The position numbers and the translations under genes were made by a program. A model generated the notes under the pieces. It did not search any database and was not told the DNA's origin. It saw only the letters and a list, made by a program, of their open reading frames with translations. A stretch of DNA of 29,879 nucleotides from Guillardia theta CCMP2712 (Eukaryota; Cryptophyceae; Pyrenomonadales; Geminigeraceae), in the NCBI RefSeq assembly GCF_000315625.1, contig NW_005434641.1:645586-675464 (forward strand). The letters run 5' to 3'. How positions within the stretch are numbered: the first letter of the stretch is position 1; every line of letters begins with the position of its first letter. Shown here piece by piece: positions 1 to 11,059 of the stretch.

Positions 1-56
1 GGAAGAGATGGAGGAGATGGAGGAGATAGAGGAGATAGAGGAGATAGAGGAGGAGC
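1..56. repeat. Purine-rich GGAGAT simple repeat
   Basis: The window opens inside a tandem run of the hexamer GGAGAT/AGAGGA on the plus strand, about nine imperfect units. It could encode Glu/Met-rich low complexity if it is the edge of an exon, but no recognisable coding context is visible. Confidence 0.7.
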
Positions 57-240
57 ATGTCACTGCTGAGAGAAGGCTGGCGGACATTACAACGGCCCAA
101 GCGTCTCTGCCATGCTCAGAGCGGCAGGTCGCGAGAGGATTAAATCAGGGTACTCTCCCAACCCCCAGGTTTGACTGAACCAGTACCCACCGTATTGACC
201 TAGATCCTTATTATTTCGATTTGGAAGGGGTGGATAGACA

Positions 241-720
241 GCATGGGGTGGACAGACAGTACTTGAAATCGGGTGGGTGGGTGGGTGGGTGGGTGGCCGT
301 GGGTGGGTTGGAGACCCTATAAGGGGTACTTGAGTGGGAATCGTGAGGGGTACTTCGGTGACATAAACGAGGCATAGCGTGTTCTGGCTATCCCAAGAGT
401 CGTCGAGGAGGAAATGGGGGGTGGGGTAAGTGAGGGCTGCATGGAGAACCGGTCATTGTCCTGACTGCAAAGGGGGTAGGGAAGTGACCACTGATGAGTG
501 GAGACGGCGCAGGTTTGGATCAAGGAGGCTTTGATTGACTGAGGGGTACTCCATATGATGGGGTAGGGGTCATGCGTATATTGTCTGGGGTACCGGGTAG
601 GTGTGGGGTACGAAATCTTCAGCCTGGCGTCTCCATCTGAAGAAATGTACCTCGCAAGGACCGGTCTCTTCTACGTCCTAGAACCCTTTGAATTTCAGAG
701 GGGTAGAGGGTACTACCTAG
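241..720. repeat. G-rich intergenic stretch: (GGGT)n and scattered GGGGTAC
   Basis: Positions 271-296 are an uninterrupted GGGT repeat that could form a G-quadruplex. Around it, GGGGTAC recurs at about 326, 348, 543, 589 and 605. A homopolymer run of about 13 G lies near 797-809. I see no convincing gene in 57-849; the short ORFs here are not conserved-looking. Related GGGGTA/TACCCC motifs recur at 16,090-16,630, so this is a local intergenic repeat style. Confidence 0.6.
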
Positions 721-849
721 GACCCTGCACGGTCTCCGAGCGGTTGGCCCATAGATACGGTACCACTTTCGGGTTGAAGCCTCGGAGGGCGCTTGGGGGG
801 GGGGGGGGTCCGGGGGGTCACTGGTAGGGTGGTGACTGGGCCGCCCTCC

Positions 850-1920
850 GCCGTTACTAGGCTTTGCCAGTTGAGTAAACCGTGCCTGGTACAGAGTGGT
901 GCATCCGATCGGATCGGGGCCGCTAAATCTTTACTCAAAGTTAAGTTAAACACTACTGAGTAGGCCCCGGGCCTAATACCGTGCCGGCCGCCGCGCCGCC
1001 TTGCCGGCGGGCCTCTGCCAGGAGTGGCGCAACTTGTGACTTAGGCAAATGGTGCCGCGCGGCTTTGCGCAAGTTGGCCCTGCGTCAAGTCAGCAACTTC
1101 CGGCGGGCGGGGCGACTCGGCCGAAAGTTTCCGAATCGAGTCGACGTCGCCGGCCGCCCGGCCGCGCGCCCTCCGAGTCACTGAACGGTCGAGTACTGCG
1201 GTCCGGCCGCCCCCGCGGCGGCCTCTTCCGAGCGCCGTTACACTTCCGTAGTTCAGACTCAGCCACTGTCGGCGGCAGGCTACTGTCTGTACGTTTACCG
1301 TTCAACTTGGCAACGGTTGAAAACGGTTGTAGTGAAATCAGTCACTGTGATAGTACTGTATCATGATCGCCGCCCGGAACTGTCGACGGTGAGATTTGTA
1401 CGCCAGGAAACTTAATACTGACAGTAGCGTACCGGACACACCTACTGAGTCCGCCGCGGATACGGTCATAAAGCGGCGGCCTTCACTCAGTGAAGTTAAC
1501 ACAGTGTAATCGGACCGTACGGCGGGGGCAGTCACTCGGAGGAGTCCGGCTCGGAACTTGTCACCGAATGCCGGGCGAACCCCGAGGCTCGACGCCGGCA
1601 CTCTGCGGCGCGGCCCGGCCACTCCGAGGCTCACTGCCCTGGCGGCCACCGTGACCCGGAGTGACGGTGGCAGCGGCGGCGGTCCGGCCGCGGCGCGTCT
1701 GCCGGGCCGGGCCCGTGATGAGTCACTGACTTTGAGTAAAGGCCGGAGTACGGTACCGTACTACACTGACAGGCTGAGCCTCGGAGGCCGCGGCGAGTCA
1801 GTGACAGTGACCGCCGGGGTGTCCCGGGCCTGACCCGGGCACTGCGGCAGTACTACGGTACACTTGAGTAAACACCGTGACATCGCCTTTTCCAGTGACC
1901 GTGAGTCAGCCGGAACTTGA
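850..1920. repeat. GC-rich island, dispersed repeat family
   Basis: This block of about 1 kb is very GC-rich, dominated by CCGG/GGCC runs with interspersed GAGTCAC, TGACTC and CCGTGAC words. It contains an 18-bp sequence, ACTCAAAGTTAAGTTAAA (933-950), found identically at 10,536-10,553, and the 12-bp palindrome TACGGTACCGTA (1749-1760), found identically at 14,656-14,667. ORFs through it are a by-product of high GC. It could be a degenerate mobile element or a regulatory or structural island; the sequence alone does not decide. Confidence 0.6.
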
Positions 1921-2421
1921 AACAGAGCAAAAGATGCGCCTACAGGATATGCGGTAATGCAACAAACATGCGAACGACGCGAATGGTCGAGGGACTTGGG
2001 GAGGATGAATGGTGTGCGAGTAGATGCAGAATCAGAGTTGTGAATCTCGCTAGAACATGGAGCAAGTAGTGGAGAAAGGCACAGCACAATGGAGATTTAG
2101 AGCATCGAGGTTTGGATACAATTTGGGCCATAGCTCGAACGATTCAAACTCAGAATGCAACGGGAGGGAGGCAGGGAGGCAGGGAGCGAGGGAGGGAGAG
2201 AGGGAGGGAAACTGGAGTATATTTGATGCACTTCCATGTTCGTTGACCGGTCGCATACATCATGGTTGTAACTTTGCTTTGTCCTTAAGTTGTGTATTTT
2301 ATCTGCTCCTCACCTCTGCCTTGTGGAATGCATGGAGCGTGCATTGCACAGTCACGGGAGATATTCGAGTCAACCCTCAACTAAGAACTACCGCCAAGAA
2401 AGATGATTTCGGTCTCGTTGC

Positions 2422-4080
2422 ATGCTCATGTTCAAAGGTTGTCTCACTATTGGTGGTGCAGCATTGTGCAAGCTCAAAAAAGCTGGGATGCACTTTGAAG
2501 TCATCTGCCATCCAGGCATGATTCTCAAGGTATCTCGTTAGCCTGCCAGCTGCTGTTGATGCGCTGAGACCTGCTGTTGATGCTCTTAGTTCCGAGAAGG
2601 ACTTGTCTCAGACGTCATGGACGTGGTTGTGTCCAGTGACATCTTTAAGGTGTCCACTGGGGCGGGAGGAACCTAACGAGATTCTAAGATTTCCTGTCAG
2701 GACGCGAAGACAAGGATGCATCGAAGTCATGTGGACATCGTGAGTGCCTTCGGGAAGGAGTAGGAGACTCCGTTCCTCACCCTCTTGGAGTGACATGACG
2801 GCTGCAGGGACATTACATCTTGTATCAAAGAGATCTTGATGGAAGGAGAGTATCAGGTTGCAAGGAGGGAGGAAAGGAGAGCCGGAGACTAATCGTCTGA
2901 CAGCACACTGCTGAGGAGAGGAAGCGACAGATGGAGGAGAAGATGGAGGAAGTTGCCGCCTTCATCTGCCAGTGAGAAGCGTCCCTCTGCAGTCAACCTG
3001 CTCTGATTGTCTTCACCCTCTCTTCCTTCTTCCTCTCCTTTCAGAAACTTTGTCGAAACTCCATCGCATCGTGCGTACAGCATGGAAGAGATGATGGTAA
3101 TTTGTTCTTGATCTGTTCCTCTCGCCCTCCCCCTCCACGCTCATGCGTCTTTTACAGGAGATTTTAGAGAGTCATCCTAACTTGAAGTTCAACCCGATGA
3201 GGTTTGCAGCGGCACGTCCAACTTGGTTTGACAAGCTGCAGGTCAACCGAGTATCAAGCGATGGAAGTTGTGAAGCAGCTGCAGGAGGACGTTCCTATCG
3301 TCCCCTCCTACAAGTCCGTCGCATGCACAGAGAAATTCAAAGATTTTTGTCACGCGTATGTAGAGGATTGTAAGTGAATGAATTGGGACGAGGGAGTGAA
3401 TAGACGGTTAGAGACGGTTAGAGACGAGGATGTAATGGTTTGCATGAGTGTGCGCGGTGACTGCTCGAGAAGAACAAGAGCAGAGAAGTCAACAGAGAGG
3501 AAGAAGAAGAGCAGAGAAGTCAACAGAGAGGAAGAAGAAGAGCAGAGGAAGAGACATGAAAGACAAACGAGAGGGCGGGCAGGGGCATAAAAAGCGAGGA
3601 GAAGTTCTCAGGATTTTCATACGAAAATTCATCAAGACATTACGAACTGCTTGCTCCTTTCCATGTGGAGTATCTCAACGTTAAGGGCCGTTACTTACTT
3701 TTCTGCTCTCCGCTCGACTCCGACCACTTGCAGCCAATGCCAGTCAGCGACAAAGAGAGGAGGATGGAGAAAGTAGAGAGAGGGGAGGGAAGGAAAGCGA
3801 GCTGGTGAGAGCTACCGAGGGAACAAGCTGGTCCTTGAGAAACGCTTCGCCAAAGAACACAGAGTCTCCGAAGAAGTTAATCTCTATCCATATGTCATCA
3901 ACAGCCTCCTCCGCACTCTTTCCTCACTCTTATCATTCTTCTCCGGTAGATCCGGTGACGACGGGGAGGCCTCTACAACTCGAAGAGAGGAGGAAGGGGA
4001 GGAAGGTGGGGAAGAGCGGGGGGGAGATGATTTCGCTATTGCAGCCGTCTGCCGTAGTTGCTTCACTTGCAATTCTTGGC
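2422..4080 (+). CDS. SBDS/SDO1-like ribosome maturation protein, multi-exon
   Basis: SBDS proteins act with an EFL1-type GTPase to release eIF6 from late 60S ribosomal subunits in the cytoplasm. Exons that join in phase: 2422-2529, 2590-2649, 2701-2759, 2808-2856, 2904-2971, 3045-3096, 3158-3201, 3242-3355. They give the SBDS N-terminal domain (LKKAGMHFEVICHPGMIL, then FREGLVSDVMDVV, then VDIVSAFGKEDITSCIKEIL) followed by domain II (EERKRQMEEKMEEVAAFICQ, then STEYQAMEVVKQLQEDVPI). Introns are 40-73 nt, several with a visible branch site such as ACTAAT. The start at 2422 is the first in-frame Met before LTIGGAAL; a further upstream exon is possible. Beyond 3355 the frame HYELLAPFHVEYLNV (about 3600-3690) and an exon from about 3807 (NKLVLEKRFAKEHRV) look coding, but I could not fix the joins or the stop. 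The expected SBDS domain III is not recognisable. The 3' end converges on the fibrillin gene. Identity sure for the N-terminal 160 residues, end coordinate approximate. Confidence 0.75.
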
Positions 4081-4088
4081 GACAGGTT

Positions 4089-5709
4089 TCAAGTCACCGT
4101 ATAGGAAAGAAAATCAGCTGCTGTAGCTCCGTCCTGTTTGTCTTCATCGTCAATTTAACATTCCCGACCCGGCCCCTTCCTTCCCATCATTCAAGTTTTC
4201 ATATTCCATCGGGTTCGCTCGTCCTCCCTGTCTCACCTTCTCAGCTATCAGGACGTCTCCTCGCGAATCTCGTTGGATCCCTCAAGGGGCATCAGAAATT
4301 AGAAGGACAAGAAGCAGGACAAGAAGCAGGACAAGAAGCAGGACAAGAAGCAGGACAAGAAGCAGGACAAGAGGCAGGGGCAGGGGCAGGGGCAGGGGCA
4401 GGGGCAGGACGAAGTTGGTTATCTTACTCATCGTCTCATCCAAAAACACCTAAAATAAAAAACTTGGTCAAGGTCCAACTCAACCTCCGCCTCGATCACC
4501 TGCTGGCCCCAGCCTTGACCCACAGGAGGGAGAGGAACATTGAACTAGCGAGATGAAGGTGACGAAAGGAGGAGAACAATGCCAGAAATCTCACTGAGTT
4601 CCACTTGAGGCTACAAGATTGAAACTTGAAAGCAAACTTGTCGCCATCTAACAAATGTATCAACGAAGTTTAAAAGATGCAGAAGGGACATGCAAAAGAA
4701 AGAAAGGACGTGAAGAGATTAACTCGAAGGACAGAGGTGGGAAGGGGAGGAAAAGGAAAACGCGAAGAACAAGAGGGGGAGGAAGATACCTGGCATAAAG
4801 CTCGATCCAACTCTGATGTTTGATGAAAGTCAATACACCAGTGCAATCAAATCACTTTCTCTTACTTGAGCATTCCTTTCCCCATCTGCATGGAATGCGT
4901 CACTCTTTTCGAATACAATCTTGATCTGTACCTCGAAATCGATTATGTTGGTCAAGCTGGCTTCTTGCAAGTTGATGTCTTGCCATACGCCTGTGCCTGG
5001 TGGGAGCGTCAGATTGTTCTTGTTCTCAACCGTCCTATCTCTCGCCATCTCCTCTTTCGTCTGTGTGCCACTCACATTGAAGTCCAAACAACCCTTTCTC
5101 AACGAGGAAGAGAATTTCCTTCTCTGTCGTCCACAGCATGTTCCATCGACCTTGCATGAAGAGGCTGTACATTCTTCAGCTCTGTGAGTCACTTCACCCA
5201 GTCCACCTCTCAGCAGGCTTCTCGATGCTGAACTTCGACTCGAGCTCTTCCTGCACGTGTAGACATCAGCAAAGAACATCGGGCAGCGACTGACTTGCCA
5301 TGATCTCTTGCATTCTCTGCGAGTCTTCAGTTGTCAGCTCGCTCAGCCCCTTCCTTGCTCTCTGGCAGATTGCTCTCAGCTCAGCCTTCAGCTCCTCCTT
5401 CCCTGCGAGCGAGTCAGCTTTTCTTCTCAGCCTCCTCCTAAGCAATCACGAGAAACTTTCACGGGCAGCTGTTTCTCGGGCACGCTTGCGAAGTTGCCAA
5501 GGAGGGCAGAGAAGGATTTCTGAAGGTCGAAGGGGTTCACAGCGTAGCAAGCAGCTTTTCTGCTGCTCCTTCCTTTCAAGACGTTCGAATATGAAGACGA
5601 AGCAAACGACTCGACCGTGGCGACGTACAGGTGAAGGAGGAAGAAGACGTACTAAAAACAGAATCATTGCTTCGATTGTAGCTTTCCACTCTTTCACGCT
5701 ATCCCCCAT
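4089..5709 (-). CDS. Plastid lipid-associated protein (PAP/fibrillin family), 13 exons, 255 aa
   Basis: Fibrillins bind lipids and quinones in plastid plastoglobules and thylakoids. Exons, from the 5' end: 5698-5709, 5450-5651, 5299-5402, 5207-5250, 5076-5164, 4932-4996, 4866-4885, 4790-4812, 4595-4647, 4500-4544, 4428-4449, 4237-4280, 4089-4133. All phases agree and give 255 aa. Family landmarks in order: the helical KEELKAELRAICQRARKGL; GRWNMLWTTEKE (about residues 126-137); EKGLFGLQ; INLQEASLTNIIDFE; DGDKFAFKFQSCSLKW; GWGQQVFLDETMRIQRDSRG near the C-terminus. The N-terminus MGDSYVFFLLHLYVATVES followed by FASSSYSN looks like a signal peptide plus transit peptide with Phe at the junction, as expected for import into a complex plastid. 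Intron 5251-5298 begins GCAAGT, so it would be a GC-AG intron. The last intron (4134-4236) is the least certain; without it the protein ends a little downstream of 4236. No matches were run; the family call rests on motif order. Confidence 0.85.
4296..4408. repeat. 12-bp minisatellite grading into GGGGCA repeats, inside a fibrillin intron
   Basis: About six copies of CAGGACAAGAAG run into about five copies of GGGGCA. The whole block lies within the 147-nt intron 4281-4427 of the minus-strand fibrillin gene, so it is probably not translated. The plus-strand reading (Glu-Ala-Gly-Gln repeats) is a by-product. Confidence 0.75.
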
Positions 5710-5711
5710 CC

Positions 5712-5990
5712 AAGAGTGCCCATCTGTCCCTCGCCTCCCTACCCTCTCTCCTCTCCCTGCGTCTCACCTCGCCGTCCCTACCTTCTCCCTTCGCCTCCTT
5801 CGCCTCGCCTGCCTTCCCCATCCCTATCCCTCTCATCTTCCCTTCCCCATCCCATCCCATCCCTCGCTTCCCTCTCCCCTCCCCTCCCCATCCCTCGCTT
5901 CCCTCTCCCCTCCCCTTCCCTTCCCTCCTTATCCCTCTCTTCCCCTTCCCTACCCTCTTTCTCTCCCCGTCCCTCCATGCTCCATTTCCC
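5712..5990. repeat. Pyrimidine-rich tract upstream of the fibrillin gene
   Basis: The plus strand is almost pure C/T, in repeated CCCTCCC/CCCATCC and TTCCCTC words. Long ORFs across it in both directions (Pro/Ser/Leu-rich or Glu/Gly/Arg-rich) arise from the absence of stop codons in this composition. It abuts the 5' end of the minus-strand fibrillin gene, so it forms part of the promoter region there. From 5991 to about 6850 I see no gene I can support. Confidence 0.6.
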
Positions 5991-6853
5991 CGCACTTGTT
6001 CGTGTACCTTCTTCGCCATAGCTTGTATGTCTCCGACTGAGGCGGGCTTGGTGTAGGCAGAGACATGAATGATACAACAAGGCAGGAACATGAGCTGGAG
6101 CAGGTTCAGCTGCAGGAGGAGCAGGAGGAGAGTACAAGTCAAAAGAGCATTGTGAAGTCAAGAGAGCGTTAGGAGATCATTCTTGTACAAAACAATTTTG
6201 TTGAAGAAACACGGCCTGCTTACGAAAATGAGGAATTCAAGAGTTTAATTGTTTTCATCGTTGACGGTGTACGCTTGCAATGTTGCTAGTGCATGAAGCT
6301 GCTATGAAATTCTCATCGTCTCTGACTGAAAGCTCTACGCAGAAGACTGTTGAGATTTCATATGTCGGAGGCCTTCCATCCTTCTGTCAAGCGAGATGGT
6401 AGAGGACTGAGAGTTTGGAAGACACCAGAATTTCAGTCACACAAACCAAATTTGCGTGAGTGGAGCAAGACAGAGTCGCACTACTGACAAGGGTGACTGA
6501 ACAGATGGTTCGGCATTGCAAGTCAGAAGCCATACGGCCAAGAAGGGCAGCGAGATCTGTAAAATCGGTCACACACATTAGAAAGACAGACAATAATTGT
6601 TGAGTCTGTTGGTTGCAGAGATTGAGCCAAGGCAGCGAAGCGACTGCGGTGATGGTCGACAGAGATACATGCAACCAGCATTCGGTGCTCGAGCACGAGA
6701 TGCGATGGATTGGAGAAACATGAAAGTCGCAGAGCCGGCACCAAGAAACCTCGAAGTCCGCAAACTTTCATCAACTTGTCTCGTCCTGATGTGTAGCAAG
6801 CTAGGCCCCGCCATGGCTCAAATGCAGTTACGACCATCCCTTCTACGTGCGCA

Positions 6854-7335
6854 ATGTCGGGAAGCCTGTTCTACAAAAGAGGTGTCTCATGGTGGGAGCG
6901 TGAGGGGTCGCAAGGTGACCTGCGCAAGGCCATGGCCATCCAACAAGGTCATCTACGGGGCTGTGCGAGAGTGGAATGGGAACCCCAACGCTCCTGATCG
7001 AGTGGAGAAAGGTGAGCAATACAAGAGGCTGGGGGTGTGTGATCTGGCGTATGCAGCTGCTCGTCCCGCCTACGGAGGGCAGTGCGATCTCTGCGTCGAA
7101 GACTCCATAGGAAGAGTGGGCCATGTGCGAGCAGCGCCGCGCAAGGTTGATGATGCAGGCAAGTGCCTCGTGCTGAGATTGTGGGCATAGGAAGCGCACA
7201 TACTACAACCTCCATGGCACAAACCAGCTGAGAAAGATCCGTAATTTCCTCATGTCCCATTTCAACCGTATCAAACTTTCTTGCCAGGGTTGCCGTTTCC
7301 CCGAACGACAAAGGCAGAAGGAAAGGAAGAGCTGA
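6854..7335 (+). CDS. Hypothetical spliced gene, 3' exon clear
   Basis: I do not recognise this gene. The 3' part reads convincingly: from about 7092 EEWAMCEQRRA, then after a 45-nt intron (7146-7190, GTTGAT...CATAG) KRTYYNLHGTNQLRKIRNF, ending in a basic, cysteine-containing tail RFPERQRQKERKS with a stop at 7333-7335. Upstream, different frames look coding in turn (MSGSLFYKRGVSWWEREGSQ from 6854, then GMGTPTLLIEWRK), which is what short exons look like, but I could not fix every junction. One frame is open from 6597 to 7190 (197 codons), and it is not compatible with the 3' exon. The basic C-terminus with Cys-x-x-Cys-type spacing (LSCQGC) might bind nucleic acid or metal; that is a guess. 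Confidence 0.4.
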
Positions 7336-7339
7336 GAAA

Positions 7340-8878
7340 ACTCATGACGTTCTTGCTCAATAACATGCCGGCCGCTTGTTCTCTTGAAGGATGAATGATC
7401 AGCTTGAGCAGAACCTGATATTGATATGATCTGAGTCACGACACCAAAAAAAAAAAAAAATTGAAAGCTGCATTGTTCTTCAGTTAGGATTGCAGTAAGT
7501 TGGCAAGTGCGTTGAGTTTAAATAGCTCCTGTCTTCCTCTGCACCCGCTCCTTTATTACGACTAGAGCTTGGTGATTAGTCTATCCATCCTCATTCATTT
7601 AACAAATCCTTCAAGAAAACAACTGACGCCATCGCAGTTCAGTTACTGCTGCGAAAAGTTCTTAGGCCGGAGAGTGCTGGAGGTACCAGAGGGTAGAATG
7701 CATTTTCTTCCCAGTGATCTGCCAGACAAATAAGTCACGACAAGTTTCTCCATGCTGACTCCATGGCGTAATCAGTCTTGATTCGCTCATTTTACAGATT
7801 TCAACATGCAAGTTTGAATTTCTTCTCAGTTTTCCATCATGTGAAACACAACAAGCCATGGTACACAGGCGCACAACACAGTTCACAATTCAAGGCAGAT
7901 GTTCTGCAATGTGGGACGAAAGAATCAAGAGGACGTGAGGTAAAAGAGCAGCGTGAGGATGAAGGATGATGGAGGTCGATAGCGATGGTTGACTGACCGG
8001 GTCAGGGACCCCCGACAGGAGGACGACAGGCTTCGGTGCAGCAGCAACAGAGGGCTTGAGAGAGAACATGGCGGTAAAGCTAGGGCAGGCGGTGATTCAG
8101 ACAAGCACAAAGCTAGGGGTGGGTAGTTGAAGAAGACTGGATTTGGTACTGAGTAGAGCACACAATGTCTGAATTGTTTTTAAGCGATTTCCCGAATTTA
8201 TTTCCCGCCATGCTTAGTTATGCACGCATATTTCAATTATATTTTGAAAATTAATCTATAGTAACGAAATATTAAACATGAGTTTACAAATTTAATAACA
8301 AATTTCATAATCTTATCACCCCACAGCAATACATTCATCTTTAATCTTTTGCGAAGGGTCATCTACTTCCGTTGGATGGGTAGGTGGTAACTTGAAGAGG
8401 GATTGGTAACTTGAAGAGACAACCAACAAGGATAGCCTGATCCCGCCGCGGGTGATCGTACCGGGCCGGGCCGCTCCGCCGGCTTGCGGGCCGCCGCGGC
8501 TCCGACTGGCGGCCGGGCGGCGTGACTGCCAGTCGCGGGCCGTCCTCCGCAAGGTTGGACTCGCCGATGAACTCGTGAGCAGTACTGGCACAGTCAGGCC
8601 GAGTTTCCACAAAGTTTATTGAAGTTACAGGGTGAAAAAACTTGAACACAAATCAATTTTCGCCGCAGTGTGTTCATCAGCGGCGGAATCTCTCCGAGAT
8701 CATTTGTGCAGTTCGATCCCGTTTGCCGTTTGTATCGCAACTAACAGCCCGGTGACGGGCAGGCCAGCTGGACGGTGTCCAGGTGGCCTCGCCACTCAAA
8801 ACTTTGAAGAAATTCCTGTTTTGGTTCCCACAAACGAAAGCTCCTGTCCGACCAGACAGCTTACTTGCAGAGTGATGT
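7340..8878. other. Intergenic: poly(A) run, AT-rich segment, small GC island
   Basis: No gene could be supported here. A run of 15 A lies at 7446-7460. Positions 8160-8330 are strikingly AT-rich compared with everything around them. Positions 8440-8560 are a compact GC island (CCGGGCCGGGCCG, GGCCGCCGCGGC) of the same style as 850-1920. Positions 8631-8878 should be the 3' untranslated region of the PDI-like gene. Confidence 0.5.
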
Positions 8879-10216
8879 TTACTTCTTCTTCTTTTCGGGC
8901 TCGGGCATCTTCATCTCAGTCAAGGCTGGAGGGCCCTCTTTCAGGTTGGTATACTGCAAACAAATCAGCGGAGGCAATTTGATCGCATCCTACTCCACAC
9001 ACCTGAACATCCGAATTGAGGACGCGTTCCAGGAATCGCTCCAAGGAGCTCTGAGACAATGCAGTATCATCCTTAGCAAATCGAGTTCTCTTGCCAGTAC
9101 GAAGAACAGCAACCTAAAAAGAATAATGAATAGAAGTATGAGATCATCGTATTTTCCAACCTTGGCCCCATCAGTGGCCTCAATGTCCAGAGCTTTTACA
9201 AAAGCGCTCTCGCGATCCGAGTTGATCCACATGAAGGCGAGTTTCACTTTCTCTCCAGAATGCTTGCTTTTTGTCGCCATCACAATGTCATAAACATTCT
9301 TGTCGAGCTTTCCATCTGCAGTTGCTTTGCTTGACACAATCACACACCAGGCATCGGCTCCGTAGCAAACGTCCTGAGCAGATAGAGAGGTAAGCTCAGG
9401 AATAGCCTCTGCAAGCCAAGGTTTCTTGAGAGCAAGCTCCTCATCAGCTGCATTGTTCTCCAGGGCAAAAGTTTCCTGATATTTGTTCAAGAATTCGAAA
9501 ATCTCCCTCACTTCAAACTTGTCATCATACTTGATAGGTTTCTTCTGGCCAGGTTTGACAACAAGGATGGTGGGGAACTTAGAAACTTTGTATCTGCTCA
9601 CAACTCCCTTCTCGTCCTTGTTCACAATGCCGAGAGTCATCTTGCCCTTGAGATCCACGCTCAATCCTCTCCACATGAGGGGAGTCTTGGGTTTGTCGGT
9701 GAACAAGAGGGCCTTGAACTTGCCAGCCTCCTTGTTGAGGAATGCATCAATGTTGTCAGCTGTGATCTTTTCAACAAAGTGGGTCATAAACTTCAATGCC
9801 CATGTGTACACAGCCTTGTCGTTTCTCTCTCCTGTGTACTCCGTGACACCAAACCCTCCAGGCGGGATCACTTTCAATGTAGGGAACGAAGTAACTGAAT
9901 ATTCATCGCAAATCTTCTTCTGCTTGCCGCAATTGATGGCAGTAACCTTGATAATTCCACGAAGCTGTTTTGCGAGGCTGCAATAGTCCTTAGTGAAAGA
10001 TTTCGCGTTGGCAGCGTCATCCTTGTAGAACTCGATGAGCTTGACATGATTCATCGAGTCGGGCTTCTTGATGTGAGTGTGAAAGTTGAGATTGTTCAGC
10101 TCCTCAACCAGGCATTCCTTGTCCTTGCCTTCTCTCCCGTACAGATCGGCAGAAGCCGGCATTGCTGCCGCAAGCAGCGCCGCCGCCAGGAGCAGATGAG
10201 TCGATCTCGCAGCCAT
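8879..10216 (-). CDS. PDI-family/thioredoxin-fold ER protein without a CxxC site, 413 aa
   Basis: Three exons: 9161-10216, 9003-9113, 8879-8953, with introns of 47 and 49 nt in phase 0, give 413 aa. Residues 1-23 (MAARSTHLLLAAALLAAAMP...) form a clear signal peptide; I chose this Met over one eight codons upstream because it starts the hydrophobic segment directly. A thioredoxin fold follows: KLIEFYKDD (about 59-67) sits where EFYAPWCGHC would be, and the cis-proline motif SVTSFPTLKV (about 108-117) is intact, then YTGERNDKAVYTW. A second thioredoxin-like unit contains YKVSKFPTILVV. The catalytic CxxC is therefore absent from the first domain and not seen in the second, so a chaperone or substrate-binding role is more likely than disulfide exchange. 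The protein ends PEPEKKKK rather than KDEL. It is the most strongly supported long exon in the window. Confidence 0.88.
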
Positions 10217-10535
10217 GACGCCTACCCTACCCAGACCCACGTGCGTTAAGTGGGGTTCGACAGACCCTTACACCCCTGAATCTACTATGCAAAAGACGGG
10301 TGCTCTTTCACTTAAACCCCGGACCCCTTCAGTTCCCTCGAACAGTTACAAGTGTGGAGGTAGCCCTGCAAGGCTCTCTGATTTATTAAGTGAGCTACTA
10401 GTAATAAGGACACATCCTTCAAGATCAGGATTCACAGCTGAGGCTCCCGACACTCCATCATGGGTGACGTCATAAAATAACGGTGATAACGGTCTTCTCG
10501 ATCTTCTAGGACTGTGATTTTACCCTCATAAGTTC

Positions 10536-10730
10536 ACTCAAAGTTAAGTTAAAAATAAGTACGAAGGCCGCCGGGCCTGAGCGACCCGGCCCGGTGAGTC
10601 ACTGCCCGTGTGACATCCGCCGGACCGCCCCGGCGCGGCCGCCCGGGTTCAGAGGCCGACCGTCACAGAGTCACCGGTCACGGGGTGACGGTCCAAGCCG
10701 ACTCCGGCGGCCCGGGTGGCGAGGTCTGAT
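10536..10730. repeat. GC-rich island with shared 18-bp boundary motif
   Basis: The island begins at ACTCAAAGTTAAGTTAAA (10,536-10,553), identical to 933-950, and passes into CCGGGCCTGAGCGACCCGG and similar GC-only text. The run 10,740-10,900 could encode ITENQKLKAVIAELRNFG, a short coiled-coil-like stretch, but it is isolated and I do not call it a gene. The PDI gene's promoter lies between 10,217 and this island. Confidence 0.6.
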
Positions 10731-11059
10731 CACTGAGAATCAGAAACTAAAAGCTGTGATTGCCGAACTTCGGAACTTCGGACTGAGTGCAATGCGACAA
10801 TCATGGCAGTTTCTGGACGAGCAGAGAAGCATACTGATATCGAATGTTGCCCGGCCTGATTCGCTCCCAAAGCATAGTCACCAATCAGGTTGCTAAACTT
10901 CAGGCGGCAAGCCTCCAAAGTTCCGATTCAACTTGGCAATGCACGCCGGTGTAGCGAAGTGGCACAACTTGATGATCAGGGAGGTTTATCAGGATGCCAT
11001 GGCAAAGGACGGTACTAAACTGAAGAAGGGAAGATCTTGAACCCTCGGATGATCATCGT

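Noticed and set aside
990-1840. Arg/Gly/Pro/Ala-rich ORFs through the GC island
   Set aside because: High GC removes stop codons; no frame looks protein-like and several overlap equally well.
5300-6161. Pro/Ser/Leu-rich and Glu/Gly/Arg-rich ORFs on both strands
   Set aside because: They come from a pyrimidine/purine-skewed tract without stop codons; the 5300-5709 part is the fibrillin 5' exons on the other strand.
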